Numbered from the stretch's first letter, positions 22,087 through 31,091 are shown. The stretch: 35,349 nucleotides of DNA from DAOTYE01 sp034434915 (GCA_034434915.1 DAOTYE010000068.1:1-35349), one strand, 5' to 3'. The notes: generated from the sequence alone by a model not told the origin. Numbers and translations: made by a program.

Positions 22087-23043
22087 ATGAGCGCAACTCA
22101 GGTCAATAGCAAGGAGCCAAAACTGGAGTCCCTTAATTGGGGCAGGCTCCAGTGGATTCATATCCAGCGCCCCACCAAAGCAGAGACTGACTATCTGGCA
22201 CAGCACTTTCCTTTCCATCCGCTCAATCTAGAAGATATCCTGAGCGTGGTACAGCGCCCCAAAATTGACGAATATGATGACCACCTCTTCGTCGTGCTTC
22301 ATTTTCCCTGCTTCATGTGCGAACACGTAACCACGTTTAACGAGCTTGATATATTCATCGGGAAAGACTTTATCGTCTCCATTGATTGCCCGGGCAACCT
22401 CACCACGCTGGCTGATTTCTTCAAGCTCTGCCAGGAAAACGAGGAGGCGCGGCGGGGCAATCTCAGGCACGGCACAGGGTACCTGCTCTACCGCATCATT
22501 GATAAGCTGGTGGACGATTGTTTCCCGGTGATAGATAGGCTCGCTGACAACGTAGAAAAGATTGAGGACAGGATTTTCTCAGAGCGTGTCCATACTGTGG
22601 TAAAAGACATGTCCCTCATCCGGCGGGACATCATCACCTTCCGGCGCATCATCTGGCCCATGCGTGCGGTCATCTCCAGCCTTGAGCCGAAGATAAGCCG
22701 CTTTTCTGATATTGACCTGACGGACTACTTTGGTGACACTATTGACCACGTGGACAAAATCTGGGACGCCCTGGATGAATACAAGGAAATCGTGGAGGGG
22801 CTCAGCGATACTCAATATATCTTATCATCCAACCGCATCAATGATGTCCTCCGCGTCCTGACCATTTTGACCGTTATAGCTAGCGTGCTCATCATTGTCC
22901 CCAGCTTCTACGGAATGAATGTGCCTCTCCCCGGAGGGTCTGACCCGGGCGGGCACCCCTTCTCATGGCTGATGGTGCTTATCTCAATGGTGCTTAGCAT
23001 GGCAGTGTTACTACTCTACTTCCGCCGTAAAGGTTGGCTCTAG
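22087..23043 (+). CDS. corA: CorA-type divalent cation transporter
   Basis: This 318-aa protein has a soluble N-terminal domain (beta-rich, then a long helical region) and two C-terminal membrane helices. The hallmark GMN motif lies at about residue 276 in YGMNVPLP at the end of the first helix. CorA channels move Mg2+, and relatives move Co2+ or Ni2+. The ATG has only AAGG directly before it, a weak ribosome site. No convincing promoter was found. The next gene starts within or just after its end. Confidence 0.9.
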   Translation: MSATQVNSKEPKLESLNWGRLQWIHIQRPTKAETDYLAQHFPFHPLNLEDILSVVQRPKIDEYDDHLFVVLHFPCFMCEHVTTFNELDIFIGKDFIVSIDCPGNLTTLADFFKLCQENEEARRGNLRHGTGYLLYRIIDKLVDDCFPVIDRLADNVEKIEDRIFSERVHTVVKDMSLIRRDIITFRRIIWPMRAVISSLEPKISRFSDIDLTDYFGDTIDHVDKIWDALDEYKEIVEGLSDTQYILSSNRINDVLRVLTILTVIASVLIIVPSFYGMNVPLPGGSDPGGHPFSWLMVLISMVLSMAVLLLYFRRKGWL

Positions 23044-23069
23044 CCAGACGGTTTCCTCCGATTAGTACT

Positions 23070-23738
23070 ATGAATATATCGCACCGGTTGCTCATTATTA
23101 CAGCGCTTTTTGTCACCTGCCTCATTACGGCAAACGTTATCGCCGTGAAGATGGTCAGTCTGGGACCGTTTATCCTGCCGGCGGCAATCTTTGTCTTCCC
23201 GCTAAGCTACATTGTGGGCGATGTGCTGACTGAGGTCTATGGCTACCGCTGGGCGCGGCGGGTCATCTGGCTTGGTTTCCTGTGTAACCTCGTCTTCGTC
23301 TTCTTCGCCTGGGTGGGGCAAATTCTGCCGCCCGCTCCTTTCTGGCAGGGACAGGAGGCTTACCGGAGCATCCTCGGCTATGCGCCCAGGCTTCTCAGCG
23401 CCTCATTTGCCGGCTACCTCGCCGGTGAGTTCACCAACTCGTTCGTTTTAGCCAGAATGAAAATCCTCACCCGGGGGCGATTCCTGTGGAGCCGTACCAT
23501 CGGGTCAACTATCATCGGTCAGGGCCTGGATACATCAATTTTCATCACCCTGGCTTTCATCGGCACCCCTTCTTTTCTGCCTGTCATAATCCTCTATCAC
23601 TGGCTGGGGAAAGTGCTGATAGAAGCGGCGGCAACACCGTTCACCTATTTTGTGGTGAACCGCCTCAAACAGAAAGAGGGCATTGACACTTATGACTACC
23701 AGACTAACTTCAATCCTTTCCTTGTCACCGAAAAATAG
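23070..23738 (+). CDS. Queuosine-precursor transporter (YhhQ/VUT family)
   Basis: This is a 222-aa, six-helix membrane protein. It has the YhhQ signature LFVTCLITANVIAVKM near the start, then IFVFPLSYIVGDVLTEVYGY and later KVLIEAAATPFTYFVV. Members import queuosine precursors such as preQ0, the base later placed in tRNA anticodons. The frame is open upstream to TTG 23034, which would overlap corA by 10 bases. The ATG at 23070 is preferred because the protein then starts just before the first helix, as in the family. No ribosome site is seen, so the start is uncertain. Confidence 0.82.
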   Translation: MNISHRLLIITALFVTCLITANVIAVKMVSLGPFILPAAIFVFPLSYIVGDVLTEVYGYRWARRVIWLGFLCNLVFVFFAWVGQILPPAPFWQGQEAYRSILGYAPRLLSASFAGYLAGEFTNSFVLARMKILTRGRFLWSRTIGSTIIGQGLDTSIFITLAFIGTPSFLPVIILYHWLGKVLIEAAATPFTYFVVNRLKQKEGIDTYDYQTNFNPFLVTEK

Positions 23739-23753
23739 GCTCAGGGATAACTG

Positions 23754-24530
23754 ATGAAACTCAGAGTGCTCGGCGCGCATAACTGCGAATCAAAAAAGAC
23801 CCGGCTCGTCACGCTCCTTATTGACGATGTGCTTGCCCTTGATGCCGGCGGGCTTACCTCTTCCCTCACCTTCAAAGCCCAGCAGAAGATTAAAGCCATC
23901 TTGATTACTCATGCCCATTACGACCACATCCGTGATATTCCCACCCTCGCTATGAACTCCCTGCTCCACGAGAAGCGCATGCACGTCTATGCCACGCAGG
24001 AAGTCTATGATGCCCTCGCCACGCACATTTTAAACGGCACGGTCTATGCCGAATTTTTCAAGAAACCGGTGGACAATCCGGTCATCAAATTCACTTTGAT
24101 TAAGCCCCTCCAGAAAATAGCCATTGCCGGACATGATGTCCTGCCTGTCCCTGTTGCCCACTCTCTGCCTGCCGTGGGCTATCTGGTAACTTCCTCTGAT
24201 GGCAAAACGCTTTTCTACACCGGTGACACCGGACCGGGTCTGAGCGAGTGCTGGCAGTATATTTCGCCACAGCTCCTTATTATTGAGACCACTGCGCCGA
24301 ATCGCTATGAAGAGTTCGGGAAAAAGAACCGGCACCTGACCCCCAGCCTGCTCAAAGCTGAGCTTCTTGACTTCAGAAAAATGAAAGGCTATCTGCCGCA
24401 GGTGGTGTTAGTCCACATGAATCCCAACCCGGAGCAGGAAAAACAGCTGGCGGAGGAAATCACCGCGCTGGCGCAGGAGCTTAACGCTTCCATCACCCTC
24501 GGCTACGAGGGCATGAGGATTGCGCTTTAA
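23754..24530 (+). CDS. Metallo-beta-lactamase-fold hydrolase
   Basis: This 258-aa metallo-beta-lactamase superfamily protein has THAHYDHI with H53, H55, D57 and H58, the standard dinuclear metal motif. Later metal ligands are probably HS in PVAHSL, the Asp in YTGDTGPG, and the C-terminal H in VHMNPNP. The overall layout, including VLALDAGGLTS near the start, resembles class II cyclic-nucleotide phosphodiesterases and other single-domain hydrolases. The substrate is unknown. Its upstream neighbour is a transporter and its downstream neighbour a DUF3795 protein 9 bases away. Confidence 0.82.
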   Translation: MKLRVLGAHNCESKKTRLVTLLIDDVLALDAGGLTSSLTFKAQQKIKAILITHAHYDHIRDIPTLAMNSLLHEKRMHVYATQEVYDALATHILNGTVYAEFFKKPVDNPVIKFTLIKPLQKIAIAGHDVLPVPVAHSLPAVGYLVTSSDGKTLFYTGDTGPGLSECWQYISPQLLIIETTAPNRYEEFGKKNRHLTPSLLKAELLDFRKMKGYLPQVVLVHMNPNPEQEKQLAEEITALAQELNASITLGYEGMRIAL

Positions 24531-24539
24531 GGAGAAGGT

Positions 24540-25016
24540 ATGAAGAAGACAGCGGCACAGAAACTGTCAGGCATCTGCGGGATTTACTGCGGCACCTGTC
24601 CCAGCTACCTCGCCGTGCGGGAAAACGACCGGGAGCAAATGGAGAAAATCTCCCGCGAGACCGGCATCCCGGTGGATGAAGTCCGCTGTGATGGCTGTCT
24701 CTCCGATCATCCAATCGCCCACTGCCAAGAGTGCCGACACGGCTTCCGCCGGTGCGCCCGCGAAAAACACGTGACCTGGTGCTTTGAGTGCGCTGACTTC
24801 CCCTGCGAGCGACTTGAAAAGTTCAGAGATGTCCACATCGTCAACGGCATCTCACATCACGCTCACGTGATAGATGAGCTAAACTATATGAAAAAGCACG
24901 GCATTGACGCCTGGGCGGAGATAAAAGAAAAGACCGGGCGGTGCCCGCAGTGCGGGAAGCGTCTTTACTGGTTCAGCCTCACCTGCCCGCAGTGCCACGC
25001 TGAAATAAAGCGATGA
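24540..25016 (+). CDS. DUF3795 cysteine-rich protein with C-terminal zinc ribbon
   Basis: This 158-aa protein has an N-terminal CGIYCGTCPSY motif and further pairs (CDGC, CQEC, RRCAR, CFECADFPC), as in DUF3795. The C-terminal 25 residues add a separate zinc ribbon, CPQCGKRLYWFSLTCPQC. Function is unknown. The cysteines probably bind zinc or iron-sulfur. AAGGAGAAGGT directly precedes the ATG. Its stop overlaps the ATG of the Mut7-C gene (ATGA), so the two are translated together and may act together. Confidence 0.8.
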   Translation: MKKTAAQKLSGICGIYCGTCPSYLAVRENDREQMEKISRETGIPVDEVRCDGCLSDHPIAHCQECRHGFRRCAREKHVTWCFECADFPCERLEKFRDVHIVNGISHHAHVIDELNYMKKHGIDAWAEIKEKTGRCPQCGKRLYWFSLTCPQCHAEIKR

Positions 25017-25510
25017 CAGTTAACCTCAAGTTCATTGTTGACCATAACGTGGGCAAGCTGGTCAAGTGGCTGAGAATCATGGGCTATGACACGGTATTTT
25101 TTGAAGGAGCGGATGACTCTCTCATGGTGGAGAAAGCCTTAAATGAGAACAGGATTCTGCTCACCAGGGACACCCAGATTATGCAGAGAAGGATAGTAAC
25201 CAGCGGAAAGGTGAAAGCGATTTTGCTCACCAGCGAGGAGCCTGAAGCCCAGATGGAACAACTGATTGACACACTGAAGCTGGAATGTAAATCAAAGCCT
25301 TTCACCATCTGCCTGGAATGCAATGAGCCGCTCGTGGAGAGGAGCAAAGCGGAAATAAAGGACCGCGTGCCGCCATACGTCTTCCAGACGCAGAACCAGT
25401 ACATGGAATGCCCGATATGCCACCGTATCTACTGGCGCGGAACGCACTGGACTGCCATGACTGACACCCTGAAAAAATTCATTGATTGCCTGGAACGAGA
25501 GGAGAAATGA
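25013..25510 (+). CDS. Mut7-C (PIN-fold RNase-like) protein with zinc ribbon
   Basis: This 165-aa protein matches the Mut7-C family, a PIN-related nuclease-like domain. FIVDHNVGKLVKWLRIMGYDT holds the first acidic site, and RILLTRDTQIMQRR holds the Asp expected for metal binding. The C-terminal part has CLECNE and CPICHRIYWRGTH, a split zinc ribbon. An RNA-cleaving role is the family expectation, but no substrate is known. It overlaps the DUF3795 gene and runs into the oxidase gene's start region. Confidence 0.83.
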   Translation: MTVNLKFIVDHNVGKLVKWLRIMGYDTVFFEGADDSLMVEKALNENRILLTRDTQIMQRRIVTSGKVKAILLTSEEPEAQMEQLIDTLKLECKSKPFTICLECNEPLVERSKAEIKDRVPPYVFQTQNQYMECPICHRIYWRGTHWTAMTDTLKKFIDCLEREEK

Positions 25511-25512
25511 GA

Positions 25513-26916
25513 ATGGAAAAGCAGAGTCGCTACAGTAAAGTCACAGATGAGGTGGTGAGGTTCCTGACGGAAATAGTGGGGGAAAAGAACATCATCAGAG
25601 GGGAGGGTATGCAGGACTACTCCCACGATGAAGCACCCCACGCCGTGCCCTATCTGCCGGAAGTGGTCGTCAAGCCTGATAGTGTTGACGCCATCACCAA
25701 AATACTGAAGCTGGCAAATGATAAGATAATTCCAGTAACACCCTGCGGTGCCAGGACGGGGCTGGTGGGTGGGGCAACGCCCATTTATGGCGGCATTGTC
25801 CTCTCGCTGGAACGGATGACCAGGGTGCTGGAGATTGATGACGCCAATTTCACTGCCACCGTTGAGCCGGGACTGACGCTGGCTAACTTCTACCAGGCTC
25901 TCGCCAAGCACGGGTTTTACTACCCGGTCCATCCCGGGGAAACGAGCGCCACCATCGGTGGGACGGTAGCCACCAATGCCGGCGGCATGAGAGCGGTGAA
26001 ATACGGTGTTACCCGCCAGTCCGTGCTCGGTCTGGAGGCATTGTTGCCAACTGGAGAACTTATCAAGACCGGCGGCAAGTTCGTCAAATGCTCCACTGCC
26101 TATGACCTTACCCAGCTTATCACCGGTTCAGAGGGGACGCTGGCCGTCATCACTAGCATCACCCTGAAAGTGGCGGCTTCTCCGGGCAGAATTGACCTTT
26201 TATTCATCCCCTTCCGCAATCTCCATGACGCCATCCATACCGTGCCGGACATCTTCAAATCAGGCATTATCCCGGTGGGCATTGAGTTCATGGACAAAGA
26301 CATCATCACTCTCAGCGAAAAGTTCACCCAGCGGGAGATGCCCATGCACGAGCATGAGGCTTTTCTCATGATTTTCCTTGAGTCCAGAGATGAGGAGGAG
26401 TTTTTCCGCCTCGCCGAGCAGGTGGACGCCGTCTGCCGCAAACACAATGCGGTGGATATCTACATTCCGAACACGGACGCCGCCAAACAGAATCTCATTG
26501 ATTCACGGGAAAAGTTTTACCCTGCCTGCCAGCACTTCGGTATGATGGACATGGCGGATGTCGTCGTGCCGCGAAGCCGCATCGCTGACTTTGTTGAGGA
26601 GGTCAAGAAAATCGGCGGTAAATACGGCGTGCGCATCGTCATCCTGGGACATGCCGGAGATGGCAATGTCCATATTCACCCCATGCAGCCGGACAGCGTG
26701 ATAGATGAAAAGACAGTCAAAGAAATCATGGCAGAAATCTATAAGGTGGGGCTAGCCATGGGCGGGAACATCTCAGGCGAACACGGCGTGGGCTTCGCCA
26801 AGAAAAGATACCTGCCACTCATCATGGAGCAAAGCAGGCTGGAACTGATGAAGCGCATCAAGCTCGCCTTTGACCCAAATAACATCCTCAACCCGGGCAA
26901 GATTTTTGACGTCTAA
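25513..26916 (+). CDS. FAD-linked oxidase (GlcD/D-lactate dehydrogenase-like)
   Basis: This 467-aa flavoprotein of the VAO family has PVTPCGARTGLVGGATP near residue 75 and HPGETSATIGGTVATNAGG, which bind FAD. TAYDLTQLITGSEGTLAVIT and the C-terminal GNISGEHGVGFAKK are also typical. GlcD and D-lactate dehydrogenase-type enzymes oxidise 2-hydroxyacids. No GlcE/GlcF partner is adjacent, so the electron acceptor is unknown. The open frame reaches TTG 25486. AGGAG at 25500-25504 is 8 bases before the ATG at 25513, which decides the start. ATG 25507 overlaps the previous stop. Confidence 0.88.
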   Translation: MEKQSRYSKVTDEVVRFLTEIVGEKNIIRGEGMQDYSHDEAPHAVPYLPEVVVKPDSVDAITKILKLANDKIIPVTPCGARTGLVGGATPIYGGIVLSLERMTRVLEIDDANFTATVEPGLTLANFYQALAKHGFYYPVHPGETSATIGGTVATNAGGMRAVKYGVTRQSVLGLEALLPTGELIKTGGKFVKCSTAYDLTQLITGSEGTLAVITSITLKVAASPGRIDLLFIPFRNLHDAIHTVPDIFKSGIIPVGIEFMDKDIITLSEKFTQREMPMHEHEAFLMIFLESRDEEEFFRLAEQVDAVCRKHNAVDIYIPNTDAAKQNLIDSREKFYPACQHFGMMDMADVVVPRSRIADFVEEVKKIGGKYGVRIVILGHAGDGNVHIHPMQPDSVIDEKTVKEIMAEIYKVGLAMGGNISGEHGVGFAKKRYLPLIMEQSRLELMKRIKLAFDPNNILNPGKIFDV

Positions 26917-26944
26917 GAGTCACTCTGCGCCTGAGCATTCTCTC

Positions 26945-26973
26945 TTGACCGTAGCTCACGATACTGCTACACT
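26945..26973 (+). promoter_or_regulatory. Promoter for the nnr-coaX-coaBC group
   Basis: TTGACC (26945-26950) and TACACT (26968-26973) are separated by 17 bases, with TGC before the -10 (extended). Transcription would begin near 26980, leaving a leader of about 20 nt before the ATG at 27000. Confidence 0.68.
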
Positions 26974-26999
26974 CAAAACGGCACGAGTGGGCTAACGCG

Positions 27000-28550
27000 A
27001 TGAAGATTGTTACTGCGGAACAGATGCGGCAAATTGAGCAGGAATGTGCTAAAGCGGGGCTACCGCCTGATGTGCTCATGGAAAACGCAGGCAAAGCCTT
27101 CGCTGAGGAGGTCAAGAGAATTGCCGGTGCACTGGAAAAACAACACATCCTGTGCCTCATCGGTCCGGGGAACAACGGTGGGGACGGGCTGGTGGCGGCG
27201 CGCTATTTTCAGGAGTGGGGCACAAAGACCAGCGTCTATCTCTGCGCTAAACGCTCCGATGATGATAAGAACCTTGCGCGGGTCAAAGAACGAGCTATTG
27301 CCTGCATTGACGGTACCGGTGACAAAGACTTGAGCAGATTCAGCCAAGAGCTTGCTTCTGCCACCATCGTCATTGACGCCCTCTTCGGCACGGGAAAGGT
27401 CAGACCGCTCAAAGACATCTATCAGCAGGTGCTGGACAGGGTTTCTGAAACAAAAAACAAGAACCGTAATCTAGCAATTATCTCCCTTGACCTGCCCTCA
27501 GGGCTGGATGCAAATAGTGGTGCGATTGACCCCCACACTCCTTACGCCGATTTCACCATCACGCTTGGCTTCCCAAAACCCGGATTGTTTCTCTTTCCGG
27601 GAGCGGAGCGCGTGGGTGCGCTGAGCATCGTTGACATCGGCATTCCGGCACGCCTTGCCGATTCTATCACCGCTGAACTGCTCACAGATGAGTGGGCGAA
27701 AACGGTACTGCCCGGGCGACCGCTCAGCGCCAATAAGGGCACCTTCGGCAAAGTGCTGGTTGTGGCAGGCTCAATCAACTATATCGGCGCGGCGTATCTT
27801 GCCTGCAGTGGCGCGCTGAGGGTAGGCGCCGGGCTGGTCACGTTAGCCACCGCCGCAAGCCTTCAGCCCGTCCTTGCTGCCAAGCTCACCGAGACCACCT
27901 ATCTGCCTCTGGCTGAAATCCAGCCCGGGGTGATTTCCCTTCAGGCTGGCAAAATCATCAGCAACCACTGCGCAGACTATAATGTTTTGCTCATCGGCTG
28001 TGGGCTGGGTCAGCACCCGCCAACCATTGATTTCGTGAACACTCTCACTTCGGAAAAGAAGCTGCCCCCGCTCGTCCTTGACGCTGATGCGCTCAATATC
28101 CTCGCCCGGACTCAAGACTGGTGGAGGGGGGTAGTGGCAGATGCCATACTCACGCCCCATCCCGGTGAAATGTGCCGACTGGCTGGAATGACTATGGACG
28201 CCGTGCAATCTGACCGGATGGGCACCGCCATCAAGATGGCGCAGAAATGGCAGAAAGTGGTAGTCTTAAAAGGAGCGTATACTATCATCGCCGAGCCGGG
28301 CGGACGGGTGAAAATCAGTCCTTTTGCCAACCCGGGGCTGGCGTCAGCCGGGACGGGAGATGTCCTCGGCGGAGCCATTGCCGGGCTGGTGGCGCAGGGG
28401 CTTTCACTTTTTGATGCCGCATCCCTGGGCGTATATCTGCACGGCAAAGCGGGGGAGGCGGTCAGGTGCAGGCTGGGGGACGCCGGCATGATGGCGAGCG
28501 ACCTTCTGCCTGAGTTACCGCTGATGATAAAACAGCTCAAGGAGAGATAG
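27000..28550 (+). CDS. nnr: Bifunctional NAD(P)HX epimerase/dehydratase
   Basis: This 516-aa fused repair enzyme acts on damaged hydrated NAD(P)H. The N-terminal YjeF-type epimerase has GPGNNGGDGLVAARYF (about residues 55-70), with the conserved NGGDG. The C-terminal ADP/ATP-dependent dehydratase has SANKGTFGKVLVVAGS, DADAL, TPHPGE and SAGTGDVLGGAIAG. It acts in the cytoplasm. Full length and all key motifs are present. It precedes coaX by one base, in a cofactor-maintenance cluster. Confidence 0.92.
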   Translation: MKIVTAEQMRQIEQECAKAGLPPDVLMENAGKAFAEEVKRIAGALEKQHILCLIGPGNNGGDGLVAARYFQEWGTKTSVYLCAKRSDDDKNLARVKERAIACIDGTGDKDLSRFSQELASATIVIDALFGTGKVRPLKDIYQQVLDRVSETKNKNRNLAIISLDLPSGLDANSGAIDPHTPYADFTITLGFPKPGLFLFPGAERVGALSIVDIGIPARLADSITAELLTDEWAKTVLPGRPLSANKGTFGKVLVVAGSINYIGAAYLACSGALRVGAGLVTLATAASLQPVLAAKLTETTYLPLAEIQPGVISLQAGKIISNHCADYNVLLIGCGLGQHPPTIDFVNTLTSEKKLPPLVLDADALNILARTQDWWRGVVADAILTPHPGEMCRLAGMTMDAVQSDRMGTAIKMAQKWQKVVVLKGAYTIIAEPGGRVKISPFANPGLASAGTGDVLGGAIAGLVAQGLSLFDAASLGVYLHGKAGEAVRCRLGDAGMMASDLLPELPLMIKQLKER

Positions 28551-28551
28551 C

Positions 28552-29319
28552 ATGCTCTTAGCCATAGACATAGGTAATACCACCGTCCATATGGGCATAT
28601 TCAAAGACAGGGACCTGTGTGCCACCTGGCAGATTGCGAGCGATGTCCACCGCAAGACTGACGAGTACGCCGCGCTCTTCTTGAATTTGCTCCAGAACCA
28701 GGGATTGAAGCCGGCGGACATTAAAGATACCGTCCTGTGCAGTGTGGTGCCGCCGCTCATTGCCACGTTCACCGAGATGTCTGAAAAGTACCTGAAAACC
28801 ATGCCGCTTATCGTCGGCGCCGGAGTGAAAACCGGCGTCCGTATCCGCACAGATAACCCAAGAGAAGTGGGTGCCGACCGCATCGTCCATGCCGCCGCCG
28901 CGCACCATCTTTACGGCAGGCCGGCAATCATCGTAGACATGGGCACGGCAACCACCTTTGATGCTGTCTCAAAAGAGGGAGATTACCTTGGTGGGGTGAT
29001 TGCGCCGGGCATTGGCATCGCTGCTGAAGCGCTCTTTGCCCAGACGGCGATGTTGCCCCGCGTGGAGCTGGTTCGTCCCAAGCAAGCCATCGGCACGAAC
29101 ACCATCTCCGCCATGCAATCCGGACTTATCTTCGGCTACGTGGGACTGATTGAAGGCATCATCGCCCGCATTCAGCAGGAGCTGGGGGATAAAGCAACGG
29201 TCATTGCCACCGGAGGCTATGCCAGCCTCATGGCTAAAGAAACAAAAATCTTTGACGTCGTCAATCCGCACCTGGTGCTCATCGGATTAAGGTTGATTCA
29301 TGAGATGAACAGGGGATAA
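28552..29319 (+). CDS. coaX: Type III pantothenate kinase
   Basis: This 255-aa kinase of the acetate/sugar kinase fold catalyses the first step of CoA synthesis. The phosphate-binding loop DIGNTTVHMG (residues 5-14), GADRIVHAAAAHH and VDMGTATTFDAV with GGVIAPGI match CoaX and not CoaA. CoaX is insensitive to CoA feedback and uses no acetyl-CoA inhibition. It sits between nnr (one base apart) and coaBC, forming a CoA/NAD cofactor operon. Length is typical. Confidence 0.92.
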   Translation: MLLAIDIGNTTVHMGIFKDRDLCATWQIASDVHRKTDEYAALFLNLLQNQGLKPADIKDTVLCSVVPPLIATFTEMSEKYLKTMPLIVGAGVKTGVRIRTDNPREVGADRIVHAAAAHHLYGRPAIIVDMGTATTFDAVSKEGDYLGGVIAPGIGIAAEALFAQTAMLPRVELVRPKQAIGTNTISAMQSGLIFGYVGLIEGIIARIQQELGDKATVIATGGYASLMAKETKIFDVVNPHLVLIGLRLIHEMNRG

Positions 29320-29327
29320 GATGAACC

Positions 29328-30551
29328 ATGTGGCACAATAAGACGGTCATCCTGGGCGTAACGGGAGGCATCGCCGCTTACAAGGCGGCAGACATTGCCA
29401 GCAAGCTGGTGCAGGCAGGCGCACAGGTGCAGGTAGTCATGACCGAGGCGGCGACCAGGCTGGTCTCTCCTATTGTTTTCCGCAGTCTCACCAGCCGGGC
29501 AGTCGTCACTGATATGTTTGCGCCGGTGACCAAACACAGCGTTGAGCACATCGCCCTCGCTGAGGCGGCAGACGTGGTGCTCATCGCCCCGGCGACGGCG
29601 AACACCATCGCCAAGCTCGCCAGCGGCATTGCCGATAATATGCTCACCTGCCTCGTCCTGGCGACAAAAGCGCCGGTCATCATCGCCCCGGCGATGAACG
29701 ATAACATGTACCAGAACCCGGTTACCCAGGAAAACCTTAAAAAGCTCAAGGCGATGGGTTTCACCATCGTTGACGCCGGGTATGGCAGGCTGGCTTCCGG
29801 GAAAACGGGCTGGGGACGGCTGGCGGATACGGAGACCATCATCGCCGCGGTGAAGCAGACGCTCGGTATTAAAGAGGACCTGGCGGGGAAACGCATCGTG
29901 GTGACGGCGGGGGGCACGCAGGAGCCGATAGACCCGGTGAGGCACATTGGCAACCGGTCCTCCGGCAAGATGGGCTATGCCGTGGCAGAGGCGGCGCGGG
30001 ACAGGGGTGCGCAGGTCACGCTCATCACTGCCCCCACCTCCCTCCCCGACCCCGCAGACATGGAGGTCATCCACGTCAGGACAGCAAAAGAGATGAAGGA
30101 TGCCGTGGTCAAGGCAGTGAAAAAAGCTGACGCCCTCATCATGGCGGCGGCAGTGGCTGACTACCAGCCGAAGACCACCGCCAAGTCAAAGATAAAAAAG
30201 GACAGCCCCACTCTCACGCTTGAGCTGGTGCGCACGCCGGACATTTTAAGCGAGGTGAAAGGGGATTTTATCAAAGTGGGCTTCGCCGCAGAGAGCGATG
30301 ACGTCATCTCCAATGCCAAAGCAAAGCTCAAGAAAAAAGGGCTTGACCTCATCGTGGCGAACGATATTACCGCCGCAGACAGCGGTTTTTCCGTGGACAC
30401 GAACAGGGTAACGCTGATTGACCACAGTGGTAAAATAGAAAATCTGCCCCTCATGAGCAAACGCGCGGTGGCGGAGAGGATTCTGGAGTGGGTGGCGGGG
30501 AAGCCGGATAGAGAAGACAAAAAGCTAAAATATGGGAAAACCTCAAACTAA
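29328..30551 (+). CDS. coaBC: Phosphopantothenoylcysteine decarboxylase / phosphopantothenate-cysteine ligase
   Basis: This 407-aa bifunctional enzyme joins cysteine to phosphopantothenate and then decarboxylates it. The N-terminal flavoprotein CoaC domain has GVTGGIAAYKAA, catalytic H74 in VEHIALAE and PAMNDNMY. The C-terminal CoaB domain has TAGGTQEPIDPVRHIGN with SSGKMG, and later KIKKD and LVRTPDIL. The motif usually ACG near residue 157 reads ASG here (S157), which removes the Cys proposed for reduction of the intermediate. The last residues overlap the start of the NYN gene by 20 bases and may be altered by its insertion. Confidence 0.92.
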   Translation: MWHNKTVILGVTGGIAAYKAADIASKLVQAGAQVQVVMTEAATRLVSPIVFRSLTSRAVVTDMFAPVTKHSVEHIALAEAADVVLIAPATANTIAKLASGIADNMLTCLVLATKAPVIIAPAMNDNMYQNPVTQENLKKLKAMGFTIVDAGYGRLASGKTGWGRLADTETIIAAVKQTLGIKEDLAGKRIVVTAGGTQEPIDPVRHIGNRSSGKMGYAVAEAARDRGAQVTLITAPTSLPDPADMEVIHVRTAKEMKDAVVKAVKKADALIMAAAVADYQPKTTAKSKIKKDSPTLTLELVRTPDILSEVKGDFIKVGFAAESDDVISNAKAKLKKKGLDLIVANDITAADSGFSVDTNRVTLIDHSGKIENLPLMSKRAVAERILEWVAGKPDREDKKLKYGKTSN

Positions 30552-31038
30552 CTATGCTTTTATTGACGGGACTAACCTGCATCTAACTATGGTGAATTTA
30601 GGCTGGGCTTTAGATTATAGAAGATTCCGGGTATATCTTAAAGACAAATACCATGTAACGGAAGCATATTACTTCATAGGAAAGGTTATTGGAAACGAAC
30701 AGCTTTATTCAAATTTAGAATCTTACGGATATAACCTGGTATTCAAACCAACGCTTTGCATCCCAGGCAAGGGATACAAAGGTAATTGTGATGCCGAACT
30801 GGTGTTAGAAGCAATGAAGCGCCTAAATGATTATGATAAAGCGGTAATCGTAACCAGCGATGGTGATTTCGGATGCCTTGTTGAACACTTGCTTCAATTG
30901 GGAAAACTAGAGCGTGTTTTGTCTCCATGCAGAGCTGGGTGTTCCGTATTGCTAAGAAGAGCTGCCGGTGTCAGAATGGACTATTTTGATAATCTAAAAG
31001 GAAAACTTGAGCTCAGAAAGGGAGGAAGCACCCCATGA
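30532..31038 (+). CDS. NYN-domain (PIN-like) RNase
   Basis: This 168-aa protein is a single NYN domain related to LabA/PIN nucleases. FIDGTNL (D12, N15), CDAEL (D87) and TSDGDFG (D110, D112) supply the metal-binding acidic cluster expected of an RNase. DNA here is visibly more AT-rich than the genes around it, suggesting horizontal acquisition. Its start lies inside the coaBC end (20-base overlap), and no partner gene or antitoxin is adjacent. It is independent of the CoA pathway in function, as far as one can tell. Confidence 0.8.
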   Translation: MGKPQTNYAFIDGTNLHLTMVNLGWALDYRRFRVYLKDKYHVTEAYYFIGKVIGNEQLYSNLESYGYNLVFKPTLCIPGKGYKGNCDAELVLEAMKRLNDYDKAVIVTSDGDFGCLVEHLLQLGKLERVLSPCRAGCSVLLRRAAGVRMDYFDNLKGKLELRKGGSTP

Positions 31039-31062
31039 GGACGAAACCTCACAGCGTGCTTC

Positions 31063-31091
31063 TTACATCGTGATACATACATAAATATACT
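31063..31091 (+). promoter_or_regulatory. Putative promoter of valS
   Basis: TTACAT (31063-31068) and TATACT (31086-31091) are spaced by 17 bases. Transcription would start near 31098, leaving about 56 nt before the ATG. The leader contains the short inverted repeat TTGACTATTTGTCAA. The distance is too short for a T-box. Confidence 0.45.
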
